Part shown: positions 15,313 to 22,131 of the stretch, piece after piece
Numbering within the stretch: the first letter of the stretch is position 1
How the letters are laid out: each line of letters opens with the position of its first letter
Source: JARRQB01 sp965368585
GTDB taxonomy: Bacteria; Pseudomonadota; Gammaproteobacteria; Chromatiales; Chromatiaceae
Assembly: GCA_965368585.1 (NCBI GenBank)
Contig: CBDUNM010000077.1
Location: forward strand, 1-22,437
Length of the DNA: 22,437 nt
Direction: 5' to 3'
The notes under the pieces: model-generated
Told to the model about the DNA's origin: nothing
The model's database searches: none
The model's input: the letters and a program-made list of their open reading frames with translations, nothing else
Position numbers and translations under genes: made by a program

Positions 15313-16017
15313 TCAACCCTCCGCCTGGGCAGCCAGGTAGTACGCCGCGAGTTGCAGGTCCGCCGGACGAGTGATCTTGATGTTGTCGGGATGACCCTCA
15401 ACCAGCAACGGTGCGTACCCGGCCATTTCCACCGCACTGGATTCATCGGTGACGACAACGCCGGCGGCGACAGCCGACGCCAGAGCATCGTGCAACATGC
15501 CGAGTCGAAACATCTGCGGCGTGAATGCGTGCCACAGATGACGACGATCCACCGTCTCGGCGACCCGAGCGTCGGCAGCGGCGCGTTTCATGGTGTCACG
15601 CACCGGCATTCCGAGCAGTCCGCCGACCGGCTGGTCGACGAGCGCGTCGATCAGATTGCTGATATCCGCGCGCCGCACGCAGGGACGTGCGGCATCGTGT
15701 ACCAGCACCCAGTCACCCGGCGCGGCAGCTGGCGCAAGCGCCGCCAGCGAATTCTGCACCGAGTGAACGCGTTCTGTACCACCGACGACGCTCACTACGT
15801 CGGGGTGGCGCGCAAACTCCGTCGTTTCCCAATAGTCGTCGGTAGCACTGACGGCCACGTAAACACCGTCGATACGCGGGTGCAGCAACAGTCGTTCAAC
15901 CGTGTAATCGATGACCGGACGACCGGCGAGCAACAGATACTGTTTCGGTACGGCCGCAGCCATGCGCGACCCGACACCCGCGGCCGGCACGATTCCCCAG
16001 CAACGCGGCTCACTCAC
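15313..16017 (-). CDS. ispD: 2-C-methyl-D-erythritol 4-phosphate cytidylyltransferase
   Basis: Third enzyme of the MEP pathway, which joins MEP to CTP to give CDP-methylerythritol. The 234 residues contain the nucleotide-binding start IVPAAGVGSRMAAAVPKQYL, including Arg18 and Lys25. They also hold GGTERVHSVQNSL, WVLVHDAARPCV and VVTDESSAVE, followed by LVEGHPDNIKITRPADL. All are family signatures. The start is a GTG that overlaps the end of ftsB by 8 bases, which fits translational coupling. The gene ends in front of the inverted-repeat-bounded gap. Confidence 0.96.
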   Translation of the reverse strand: MSEPRCWGIVPAAGVGSRMAAAVPKQYLLLAGRPVIDYTVERLLLHPRIDGVYVAVSATDDYWETTEFARHPDVVSVVGGTERVHSVQNSLAALAPAAAPGDWVLVHDAARPCVRRADISNLIDALVDQPVGGLLGMPVRDTMKRAAADARVAETVDRRHLWHAFTPQMFRLGMLHDALASAVAAGVVVTDESSAVEMAGYAPLLVEGHPDNIKITRPADLQLAAYYLAAQAEG

Positions 16018-16315
16018 GCTCGCGACCCTCGACGGGCGGGATCACTTGAAAAAAGGTCTCATTCTCGCGGATCATGCCCAGTTCCGAACGTGCCCGCGCC
16101 TCCACGGCGGCCAGTCCCTTCTTCAAGCCCGCCACTTCGGCTTTGAGCGCTGCGTTGCGCTCATCGAGCGCGGCCAGTTCCGCCCGTTGCGCGGCGATCT
16201 GGCGTTGCAAGTGACGGACTTCGGCGACGCTTCCGTCGCCCACCCACAACCGGTACTGCAGCGACAACAGCGTCACGACCAAACCCAGGACGACCAAACG
16301 CAGCTTCCAGTTCAT
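16010..16315 (-). CDS. ftsB: Cell division protein FtsB
   Basis: Small bitopic septal protein that forms the FtsQ-FtsB-FtsL complex. The 101 residues have a short cytoplasmic start (MNWKLR) and one membrane segment at about 7-20. The WVGDGSVAEV turn comes next, then a long coiled coil at about 30-70 rich in Leu, Ala and Glu. The C-terminal part LGMIRENETFFQVI is the most conserved piece of FtsB. The ftsB-ispD overlap and eno upstream follow the common gammaproteobacterial order. It is about 80 bases from eno, with a strong hairpin between them. Confidence 0.95.
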   Translation of the reverse strand: MNWKLRLVVLGLVVTLLSLQYRLWVGDGSVAEVRHLQRQIAAQRAELAALDERNAALKAEVAGLKKGLAAVEARARSELGMIRENETFFQVIPPVEGRERE

Positions 16316-16327
16316 GGCGTAACGGAA

Positions 16328-16344
16328 GGGTCAGTCCGGGCGGC
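16328..16344. repeat. 17-bp repeat, copy 1
   Basis: GGGTCAGTCCGGGCGGC in the ftsB-eno gap is identical to 20497-20513 in the pyrG-sgp gap. Both copies are intergenic and have the same orientation in the window. Confidence 0.6.
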
Positions 16345-16360
16345 GGGACACGTCGTTTTG

Positions 16361-16389
16361 CCGGGTGCGGGGCAAACCCCGGCACCCGG
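16361..16389. terminator. Strong GC hairpin between eno and ftsB (no T-run)
   Basis: CCGGGTGC-GGGG, loop CAAA, CCCC-G-GCACCCGG forms a 12-bp stem with one bulged G. It starts 6 bases past the eno stop on the minus strand and is followed there by CAAAACGACG, not a T-run. It is therefore not a classical intrinsic terminator. It may set 3' ends, limit read-through into ftsB, or protect the eno message. Confidence 0.5.
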
Positions 16390-16395
16390 AGCGTG

Positions 16396-17676
16396 TCACA
16401 CCGATACCGGAAACGCGGATTTGCCGGCGTATAGCGAGTCGCTGCCCAGTTGATCCTCGATCCGCATCAATTGATTATATTTGGCTACGCGGTCGGAACG
16501 CGACAGCGATCCAGTCTTGATCTGGCCGGTGTTCGCGGCCACCACCAGGTCTGCGATGGTGGTGTCCTCGGTTTCGCCGGAACGGTGCGAAACCACCGCG
16601 CTGTAACCCGCATTGTGGGCCATGCGAATTGCCTCGAGCGTCTCGCTTAAGGTGCCGATCTGGTTGAATTTGATGAGAATCGAGTTCGCGACGCCCCGAT
16701 CGATTCCTTGCTGCAGAATCTTGGGGTTGGTTACGAACAGATCGTCGCCGACCAGTTGCACGCGTTTACCCAATTGGTCCGTCAGGTATTTCCAGCCGTC
16801 CCAGTCGCTTTCATCCATGCCGTCTTCGATGGAGATGATGGGGTACTGATCCACCCAGGAAACCAGCAGGTCGGCAAACCCGACCGCATCGTACTCCTTG
16901 TTCTCGGACGTCAGTACGTACTTGCCATTCTTGTAAAATTCTGAGCTGGCCACATCGAGACCGAGATAGATGTCTTTGCCCGCGCTGTAACCCGCCTTGG
17001 CGATGGCTTCGAGAATAACGTCGATCGCTTCCTGATTGGATCGCAGGTCGGGCGCGAATCCACCCTCGTCGCCCACTGCGGTGTTCAAACCCTTGGCCTT
17101 GAGCACCGCCTTCAGGGCGTGAAAGACCTCTGCGCCATAGCGCACCGCTTCGCGTATGGAATCCGCCCCCACCGGCAGGATCATAAACTCCTGCAGATCG
17201 ACGCTGTTGTCCGCGTGCATGCCGCCATTGACGATGTTCATCATGGGCACCGGCATACGGAAATCTCCGGTACCCAGGTACTGATAAAGCGGCAGCGCCT
17301 TCTCCTGCGCAGCGGCGTGCGCCGCGGCCAACGAGACCGCCAGTATCGCGTTGGCGCCCAGGCGCGATTTGTTTTCGGTGCCATCGAGATCGATCATCAG
17401 GCCATCGAGCCCGAGTTGGTCCGAGACATCGTACCCGGTGACCGCATCGCCGATTTCCTCGTTGATGTGTTTGACCGCCTTCAGCACACCTTTGCCGAGA
17501 TAGCGTGAACTGTCTCCGTCGCGCAGCTCCAATGCCTCCCGCGATCCGGTTGACGCGCCGGAGGGCGCCACGGCCCTGCCAATCGCGCCATCGGCCGTGA
17601 TGACATCTGCTTCGACGGTGGGGTTGCCGCGGGAATCCAGAATCTCGCGCGCACGAACGTTGGCGATTTCAGACAT
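16396..17676 (-). CDS. eno: Enolase
   Basis: Glycolytic phosphopyruvate hydratase (2-phosphoglycerate to phosphoenolpyruvate), also a partner of the RNA degradosome in some gammaproteobacteria. The 426 residues match bacterial enolases. The catalytic loop SGASTGSREALELRDGD lies at about 39-55. The metal ligands fall in YLGLDVASSEFY, ISIEDGMDESDWDGW and VGDDLFVTNP. The signature ILIKFNQIGTLSETLEA holds the catalytic Lys, and VVSHRSGETEDTTIADL follows. The ATG has GAGGAG upstream with good spacing. It is separated from kdsA by 185 bases and has a plausible promoter of its own. Confidence 0.98.
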   Translation of the reverse strand: MSEIANVRAREILDSRGNPTVEADVITADGAIGRAVAPSGASTGSREALELRDGDSSRYLGKGVLKAVKHINEEIGDAVTGYDVSDQLGLDGLMIDLDGTENKSRLGANAILAVSLAAAHAAAQEKALPLYQYLGTGDFRMPVPMMNIVNGGMHADNSVDLQEFMILPVGADSIREAVRYGAEVFHALKAVLKAKGLNTAVGDEGGFAPDLRSNQEAIDVILEAIAKAGYSAGKDIYLGLDVASSEFYKNGKYVLTSENKEYDAVGFADLLVSWVDQYPIISIEDGMDESDWDGWKYLTDQLGKRVQLVGDDLFVTNPKILQQGIDRGVANSILIKFNQIGTLSETLEAIRMAHNAGYSAVVSHRSGETEDTTIADLVVAANTGQIKTGSLSRSDRVAKYNQLMRIEDQLGSDSLYAGKSAFPVSV

Positions 17677-17707
17677 ATTTGCTCCTCATCCTGATGTTGA
17701 ACAGTGA

Positions 17708-17735
17708 ATGATCTGCCGCCCGCCGCTCCTGACAA
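17708..17735 (-). promoter_or_regulatory. Candidate sigma70 promoter for eno
   Basis: On the minus strand, TTGTCA (17735-17730) and GATCAT (17713-17708) are separated by 16 bases, with 5/6 and 4/6 matches to the sigma70 consensus. Transcription would start about 25 bases before the eno ATG. This fits a separate promoter in the 185-base kdsA-eno gap. Confidence 0.4.
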
Positions 17736-17861
17736 CAATGGCGGACTCCGCGAACCTCGTGCCGGATCGCCCCTAGGGTGAATCCTGTGCACGGATCGCG
17801 CGTTTTACCGGCGTTGAGTTGCGACATGCGATGGCACGATGGCGATACCGACTTTGTTAGA

Positions 17862-18695
17862 TTAGAGCGTTTGCTCAATAAATCCAGCAGCCTTGACCGT
17901 ACGATCGATCTCCACCAAGGTGCTCAACAGGTCGCCTAGCTTGTCGAGTGGCCAGGAGTTGGGTCCGTCGGATAAGGCGTTTTCCGGATCCGGGTGGGTT
18001 TCAATAAACAACCCGGCCACACCCGCCGCGATCGCGGCGCGCGCCAGCACCGGTACATGCTCCCGCTGACCGCCCGATCGGCTACCCAGTCCGCCCGGCT
18101 GTTGCACCGAGTGCGTGGCATCGAAAACGACCGGACAACCGGTCGCTCGCATGACCGCCAAGCCGCGCATATCCGAGACCAGGGTGTTGTAACCGAACGA
18201 CACACCGCGTTCGCACACCATGATGCGGTCGTTGCCGGTGGCCCGCGCCTTGTCGACCACGTTCTGCATATCCCAGGGTGCCAGAAACTGGCCCTTTTTG
18301 ATGTTCACCGGCAGGTCCTGTCGCGCCACCTGTTGAATAAAATTCGTTTGTCGGCAAAGAAACGCCGGTGTTTGCAACACGTCGACCACGGCGGCCACTT
18401 CGTCGAGCGGCGTGTCTTCGTGCACGTCGGTAAGCACCGCCACGCCGATCTGGTTTTTTACCTTCTCCAGTATCCTCAGGCCCCGTTCCAGGCCCGGTCC
18501 ACGCGGACTGTCGTGGGACGATCGATTGGCTTTGTCGAACGACGACTTGTAGATCAGCGGAATGCGCAACGCTGCGGTCATCTCCTGCAATGCGCCGGCG
18601 ACGTCCAGAGCGGACTGCTCGCTTTCGATCACGCAGGTTCCCGCTATCAGAAAAAACGGTTGCTCCAGGCCGACCTCGATAGCGCCGATATTCAT
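17862..18695 (-). CDS. kdsA: 3-deoxy-8-phosphooctulonate synthase (KDO-8-P synthase)
   Basis: Condenses phosphoenolpyruvate with arabinose 5-phosphate to KDO-8-phosphate for the lipopolysaccharide inner core. The 277 residues are the usual length. Conserved parts are LIAGTCVIESEQSA, IYKSSFDKANRSS and GLRILEKVKNQIGVAVLTDVHE, the TIM-barrel strands AFLCRQTNF and NIKKGQFLAPWDM, and FDATHSVQQPGG. FIETHPDPENALSDGPNSW closes the active site. The ATG at 18695 overlaps the pyrG stop as ATGA, so the two are translationally coupled. Confidence 0.97.
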   Translation of the reverse strand: MNIGAIEVGLEQPFFLIAGTCVIESEQSALDVAGALQEMTAALRIPLIYKSSFDKANRSSHDSPRGPGLERGLRILEKVKNQIGVAVLTDVHEDTPLDEVAAVVDVLQTPAFLCRQTNFIQQVARQDLPVNIKKGQFLAPWDMQNVVDKARATGNDRIMVCERGVSFGYNTLVSDMRGLAVMRATGCPVVFDATHSVQQPGGLGSRSGGQREHVPVLARAAIAAGVAGLFIETHPDPENALSDGPNSWPLDKLGDLLSTLVEIDRTVKAAGFIEQTL

Positions 18696-20341
18696 GCGGT
18701 TGCAATGTCCTCTTTCACACGTTCCCGAAAAGCGACCGCGGCTCGTATAAAACCGGTGAACAACGGATGGCCGTAGCGCGGCGTCGACGTGAATTCCGGG
18801 TGAAACTGGCACGCGACGAACCACGGATGAGACGGGATCTCGATCACCTCGACAAGTCGGCCGTCGATCGAGGTGCCGGCGACCTTCATCCCGGCGTCTT
18901 CCAGATCCTGCCGAAACCGGTTGTTGAATTCATAACGGTGCCGGTGTCGCTCGGTGATAACATCTTTGGCATACAGCTTGCGGCTGATCGTGCCCTTGGC
19001 GAGTCGGCACTGTTGCGCGCCCAGGCGCATGGAGCCGCCGATATCGGAGTCCTCGGAGCGCGATTCGCGCGTTCCGTCCGTATTCATCCATTCGGTGATC
19101 AGGGCGATGACAGGATACGGGGTCTGACGATCAAATTCGGTGCTGTGCGCACCCTCCAGCCCGGCCACGTCGCGCGCGTACTCGATGACGGCGACCTGCA
19201 TCCCGAGACAGATGCCCAGGTACGGTATCCGGTTTTCCCGGGCAAATCTGACAGCGGCCAGTTTTCCTTCCACACCGCGCTCGCCGAAGCCGCCGGGTAC
19301 CAGGATAGCGTCCACGTCGGCCAGGTCGTCGCTTCCTTCGTTCTCGATCTGCTCGGAATCGAAGTACTCGATGCTCACCTTGGTTCTGGTCTGAATGCCG
19401 GCATGGGTCAGGGCTTCGTTCAGCGACTTGTATGACTCCGTGAGGTCGACGTACTTACCCACCATAGCCACCCGGACCGATTGTTCGGTGTCGTCCAGAC
19501 CCTCGATGACGCGCTGCCACTCACTTAAATCCGCTGCCGGGACATCCAGCCGCAACTGGTCGACGACGATCTGATCCAATCCCTGTGCGTGGAGCAGTAA
19601 CGGTATACGGTAGATCGTGTCGGCGTCCACGGCGGAGATGACGGCCTTTTCGGGCACGTTGGTGAACAGTGCGATCTTCTTGCGCTCGCCGGCAGGAACG
19701 GTGCGGTCGGCACGGCACAGCAGCACGTCGGGCTGAATACCGATCGAGCGCAGTTCCTTCACCGAGTGTTGCGTCGGCTTGGTCTTGACTTCACCGGAGG
19801 TCGGTATGTAAGGCACCAGCGTGAGGTGGATGTACATCGCGTGCTCGCGACCCAGTTCGATCCCCATCTGGCGAATGGCTTCGAGAAACGGCAGCGATTC
19901 GATGTCGCCCACTGTACCGCCGATTTCCACCAGCGCGACGTCCGCATCGCCCGCGCCTACGCAAACGCTGTCCTTGATCTCGTTGGTGACATGTGGAATG
20001 ACCTGAACGGTTCCGCCCAGATAGTCGCCGCGCCGTTCTTTGCGAATGACGTTTTCGTAAATCTGCCCGGTCGTGAAATTGTTGTTCCGCCCCATCGTGG
20101 TGCGGATGTAACGCTCGTAATGACCTAGGTCGAGGTCCGTCTCGGCGCCGTCGTCGGTGACAAACACTTCGCCGTGCTGAAACGGGCTCATGGTCCCCGG
20201 GTCCACGTTGATGTACGGATCCAGTTTTATCATCGTGACCTTCAGGCCGCGCGCCTCGAGCAACGCACCCAGCGAAGCGGACGCGATACCTTTGCCAAGG
20301 GAAGACACGACGCCGCCCGTGATGAAAATATACTTTGCCAT
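18692..20341 (-). CDS. pyrG: CTP synthase
   Basis: Makes CTP from UTP, ATP and glutamine. The 549 residues have both domains. The N-terminal synthetase starts YIFITGGVVSSLGKGIASAS with the P-loop and continues with KLDPYINVDPGTMSPFQHGE and EIGGTVGDIESLPF. The C-terminal class I glutamine amidotransferase has VPGGFGERGVEGK, the nucleophile Cys in YLGICLGMQ, and the His-Glu pair in FVACQFHPEFTS. The neighbour kdsA needs CTP indirectly, since KDO is activated as CMP-KDO. It is the first gene of the leftward block and divergent from the sulfur globule gene, with 259 bases between. Confidence 0.98.
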   Translation of the reverse strand: MAKYIFITGGVVSSLGKGIASASLGALLEARGLKVTMIKLDPYINVDPGTMSPFQHGEVFVTDDGAETDLDLGHYERYIRTTMGRNNNFTTGQIYENVIRKERRGDYLGGTVQVIPHVTNEIKDSVCVGAGDADVALVEIGGTVGDIESLPFLEAIRQMGIELGREHAMYIHLTLVPYIPTSGEVKTKPTQHSVKELRSIGIQPDVLLCRADRTVPAGERKKIALFTNVPEKAVISAVDADTIYRIPLLLHAQGLDQIVVDQLRLDVPAADLSEWQRVIEGLDDTEQSVRVAMVGKYVDLTESYKSLNEALTHAGIQTRTKVSIEYFDSEQIENEGSDDLADVDAILVPGGFGERGVEGKLAAVRFARENRIPYLGICLGMQVAVIEYARDVAGLEGAHSTEFDRQTPYPVIALITEWMNTDGTRESRSEDSDIGGSMRLGAQQCRLAKGTISRKLYAKDVITERHRHRYEFNNRFRQDLEDAGMKVAGTSIDGRLVEVIEIPSHPWFVACQFHPEFTSTPRYGHPLFTGFIRAAVAFRERVKEDIATA

Positions 20342-20403
20342 GCGACTGAGGGACTCGCCAGGGATAGGGAACGGACGGGCTTAAAAGGTATCAGATGGAT
20401 GGC

Positions 20404-20433
20404 TTGCCCACAATGCGAACCAGTGAAAATTAT
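20404..20433 (+). promoter_or_regulatory. Weak sigma70-like promoter upstream of the sulfur globule gene
   Basis: TTGCCC (20404-20409) and AATTAT (20428-20433) are 18 bases apart, each with 4/6 consensus matches. The leader to the ATG at 20601 would be about 160 bases and would contain the 17-bp repeat and a GC hairpin. The match is modest and another promoter closer to the gene is possible. Confidence 0.25.
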
Positions 20434-20491
20434 TCACGATTAAATCCCGAATTAAACTAGGCGGGTTATCCGGTGTGGGATATAGTTCTGT

Positions 20492-20511
20492 CGCCCGGGT
20501 CAGTCCGGGCG
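20492..20511. repeat. GC inverted repeat overlapping 17-bp repeat copy 2
   Basis: CGCCCGG (20492-20498) pairs with CCGGGCG (20505-20511) around the loop GTCAGT. It overlaps the second copy of GGGTCAGTCCGGGCGGC (20497-20513). It lies about 90 bases upstream of the sulfur globule ATG, probably in its leader. Confidence 0.5.
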
Positions 20512-20600
20512 GCATTAGACTAGGCCACGTCGCAAAACCGTGTGGTCCGTTGAGACCAGATACCGGCGACGTCACTTGAACACGACTGAGGAAACAGCAT

Positions 20601-21014
20601 ATGGGTAGATTTGCCAAGGCTATTGGAACGGCGGCTATTGTGAGCGTTGCCACCTTATCGGTATCGACCGCAAGCGCCTGGTGGGGCGGTGGCCCCTGGA
20701 ACGGTTTCGGAAACGGACTGGGCGACGGTTGGGGCGACGGATCGGGCGACTTCAACATGAACTTCAGCGGTCGCGGCAGCGGCTACGGTAGCGGCTATGG
20801 CCGCGGTTACGGCTACGGCAACCCGTATTACGGCGGCTACGGCTACGGTCCGTACGGCGGCGGTTACCCGGGTGGTTGGGGTGGTGGTCCCTGGGGCGGC
20901 GGTCCGTACGGCGGCGGTTACCCGGGTGCGTACGGCGCACCTTATGGCGGCGCACCTTATGGCGGCGCGCCGATGATGATGCCTCCGCAAGCACCGGCCG
21001 GCGAAAGCAACTAG
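20601..21014 (+). CDS. Sulfur globule envelope protein family (Gly/Tyr-rich, secreted)
   Basis: Small structural protein resembling the SgpA/SgpB (CV1/CV2) coat of periplasmic sulfur globules in Allochromatium and related sulfur oxidisers. The 137 residues start with a signal peptide, cleaved probably after STASA (about residue 26), giving a mature start WWGGGPWNGFGNGLGDGW. GDGSGDFNMNFSGRGSGYGS follows, then many GY/GGY/PYGG repeats and a tandem GAPYG unit. Composition is Gly, Tyr and Pro dominated, with no Cys. The ATG has AGGA eight bases upstream. A 29-bp direct repeat inside the gene (20846-20874 and 20900-20928) suggests slippage-driven length change. Other Gly/Tyr-rich secreted proteins cannot be excluded; the WW start and GDGxGDF block favour the sulfur globule family. 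Confidence 0.72.
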   Translation: MGRFAKAIGTAAIVSVATLSVSTASAWWGGGPWNGFGNGLGDGWGDGSGDFNMNFSGRGSGYGSGYGRGYGYGNPYYGGYGYGPYGGGYPGGWGGGPWGGGPYGGGYPGAYGAPYGGAPYGGAPMMMPPQAPAGESN

Positions 21015-21072
21015 TCCCCGGCTGGACAGGCTGTCACCCCTCGGTGGCGGCCTGCTTGGCCTCCCCAAGCCT

Positions 21073-21093
21073 GCGTTTGACGTCACGCTTTTT
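21073..21093 (+). terminator. Weak intrinsic terminator candidate after the sulfur globule gene
   Basis: GCGT (21073-21076) can pair with ACGC (21085-21088), followed by TTTTT. The stem is only 4 bp. A second small hairpin GCTTGG/CCAAGC (21054-21059, 21065-21070) precedes it. Together they may end the transcript before fnr. Confidence 0.35.
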
Positions 21094-21111
21094 GTCGCTT
21101 GACGAAGTTTC

Positions 21112-21125
21112 TTGATCTGGATCAG
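21112..21125. promoter_or_regulatory. FNR-type site upstream of fnr
   Basis: TTGAT-CTGG-ATCAG matches 9 of 10 specified bases of the FNR/ANR consensus TTGAT-N4-ATCAA. It lies 48 bases upstream of the fnr start codon. A CACAAT -10-like hexamer is about 10 bases downstream, which would put the site over the core promoter. That suggests negative autoregulation rather than class II activation. Confidence 0.7.
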
Positions 21126-21172
21126 GTTAGTTAGCACAATACACGGACTGCCATCCAATACAGGCCTTCAAC

Positions 21173-21934
21173 GTGTCGGATCAAAAAATAATATCTTTCG
21201 ACAAAATAAAAGTCGCTTGTAAGAACTGCACCCTGTCGACCCTCTGCCTGCCCATGGGGCTGGCGCCCGAAGACGTCGACCGACTCGACGCAATCGTCAA
21301 ACGGAATCGGCCGTTGCAACGGGGTGACCACGTTTTCCGCACCGATGACAACTTCCGCAGTCTATATGTCGTCAAAACCGGCTCGGTGAAGACCTACAGT
21401 CAGTGCGCGGACGGCAGCGAACAGGTCGTCGGCTTCCATCTGCCAGGGGAAATCCTGGGTCTGGACGCCATTCAGTCCCTCAAGCATGGCTGCTCTGCGC
21501 GCGTGCTGGAGACGTCGGCGATCTGCGAACTGCCTTTCGAGCGCCTCGAGGAGCTGTCCGGCAGTATACCCACCCTGCAACACCAGATGTTCCGGCTTCT
21601 GAGCAAGGAGATCGGGCAAGATACCGAGATGCTGGCGCTGTTGGGAAAGAGCACCGCCGAAGAGCGTCTGGCGTCTTTTCTGGCGAGCCTTTCCGGCCGC
21701 TTCAAGCGGCGCGGTTTCTCCGCCACGGATTTCTTCCTTAGCATGTCGCGGCAAGAGATAGGGAGCTATCTGGGACTGGCGCTGGAGACGGTGAGTCGAC
21801 TCTTCACCCGTTTCCAGGACGAAGGTTTGCTCAAAGTGGAGCGCAAGCACGTGCAGATTCTCGATCTGGACGGCCTGCACGCCCTGATCCATCACCAACC
21901 ACCGGGCGACGACAAGGCTCAAACTCCTTCTTGA
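21173..21934 (+). CDS. fnr: FNR family oxygen-sensing transcriptional regulator
   Basis: Crp/Fnr regulator that dimerises and binds DNA when it carries an oxygen-labile [4Fe-4S] cluster. The 253 residues match E. coli FNR. N-terminal cysteines are Cys16, Cys19 and Cys25 (ACKNCTLSTLC). The fourth ligand is in TSAICELPF, at the place of E. coli Cys122. The cyclic-nucleotide-like barrel spans about 45-150, and the dimer helix follows. The helix-turn-helix reads MSRQEIGSYLGLALETVSRLF; its E-x2-SR recognition residues predict TTGAT half-sites, which are present around the gene. The start is a GTG without a strong ribosome site. A site overlapping its own stop codon and another beyond it point to ccoN as a target. 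Confidence 0.95.
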   Translation: MSDQKIISFDKIKVACKNCTLSTLCLPMGLAPEDVDRLDAIVKRNRPLQRGDHVFRTDDNFRSLYVVKTGSVKTYSQCADGSEQVVGFHLPGEILGLDAIQSLKHGCSARVLETSAICELPFERLEELSGSIPTLQHQMFRLLSKEIGQDTEMLALLGKSTAEERLASFLASLSGRFKRRGFSATDFFLSMSRQEIGSYLGLALETVSRLFTRFQDEGLLKVERKHVQILDLDGLHALIHHQPPGDDKAQTPS

Positions 21935-21944
21935 TCTGGCTCAA
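21931..21944. promoter_or_regulatory. FNR-type site overlapping the fnr stop codon
   Basis: TTGAT-CTGG-CTCAA matches 9 of 10 consensus bases. It overlaps the last bases and TGA of fnr, and its centre is 61 bases upstream of the perfect site at 21992. It may act as an upstream FNR site of the ccoN-side promoter. Confidence 0.6.
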
Positions 21945-21991
21945 TTCGGGGACGACAAAATTCCTTGTGACGAAATCGCATGGATTACGAA

Positions 21992-22005
21992 TTGATACAT
22001 ATCAA
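21992..22005. promoter_or_regulatory. Perfect FNR box upstream of ccoN
   Basis: TTGAT-ACAT-ATCAA is a perfect FNR/ANR palindrome. A -10-like TAGTCT at 22027-22032 lies 21 bases past the box. This gives class II geometry (box near -41.5) with a start around 22039. Anaerobic or microaerobic activation of cbb3 oxidase genes by FNR/ANR is well established in proteobacteria. Confidence 0.88.
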
Positions 22006-22038
22006 TGTACTTATATAGACCGAAGGTAGTCTCCCGGG

Positions 22039-22088
22039 GCAATGCCCTCCGTCTGGAGTTCGGCGCGCTTTTCTAAAGCGCGCTTTTT
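22039..22088 (+). ncRNA. Candidate short FNR-activated RNA or ccoN leader (about 50 nt)
   Basis: The predicted transcript from the FNR-dependent promoter would contain a small GGGC-AAT-GCCC hairpin at its 5' end, then CTCC-GTCT-GGAG, and end in the perfect terminator. The CCCTCC stretch is complementary to Shine-Dalgarno sequences. The 5' end is inferred only from FNR class II geometry and is uncertain by several bases. A leader for ccoN that is read through is the alternative. Confidence 0.4.
22063..22088 (+). terminator. Canonical intrinsic terminator between the FNR box and ccoN
   Basis: GCGCGCTTT (22063-22071), loop TCT, AAAGCGCGC (22075-22083), then TTTTT (22084-22088). The stem is a perfect 9 bp. 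It lies 129 bases past the fnr stop and 43 bases before the ccoN ATG, downstream of the FNR box. It could end fnr transcription, attenuate ccoN, or form the 3' end of a short RNA started at the FNR-dependent promoter. Confidence 0.85.
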
Positions 22089-22114
22089 GACTTAATGGGC
22101 CGCCAAATTATTTT
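22087..22114 (+). promoter_or_regulatory. Candidate sigma70 promoter for ccoN inside the terminator T-run
   Basis: TTGACT (22087-22092, 5/6) and TATTTT (22109-22114, 4/6) are 16 bases apart. Transcription would start about 10 bases before the ccoN ATG, at its ribosome site. If used, ccoN would not need read-through of the upstream terminator. Confidence 0.4.
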
Positions 22115-22131
22115 TATGTCGGAGACGAGCT

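Noticed and set aside
17831..17848. Possible sigma54 promoter (TGGCACG) in the kdsA-eno gap
   Set aside because: The -24-like part is present but no TTGCW follows at the required spacing, and the orientation faces away from eno.
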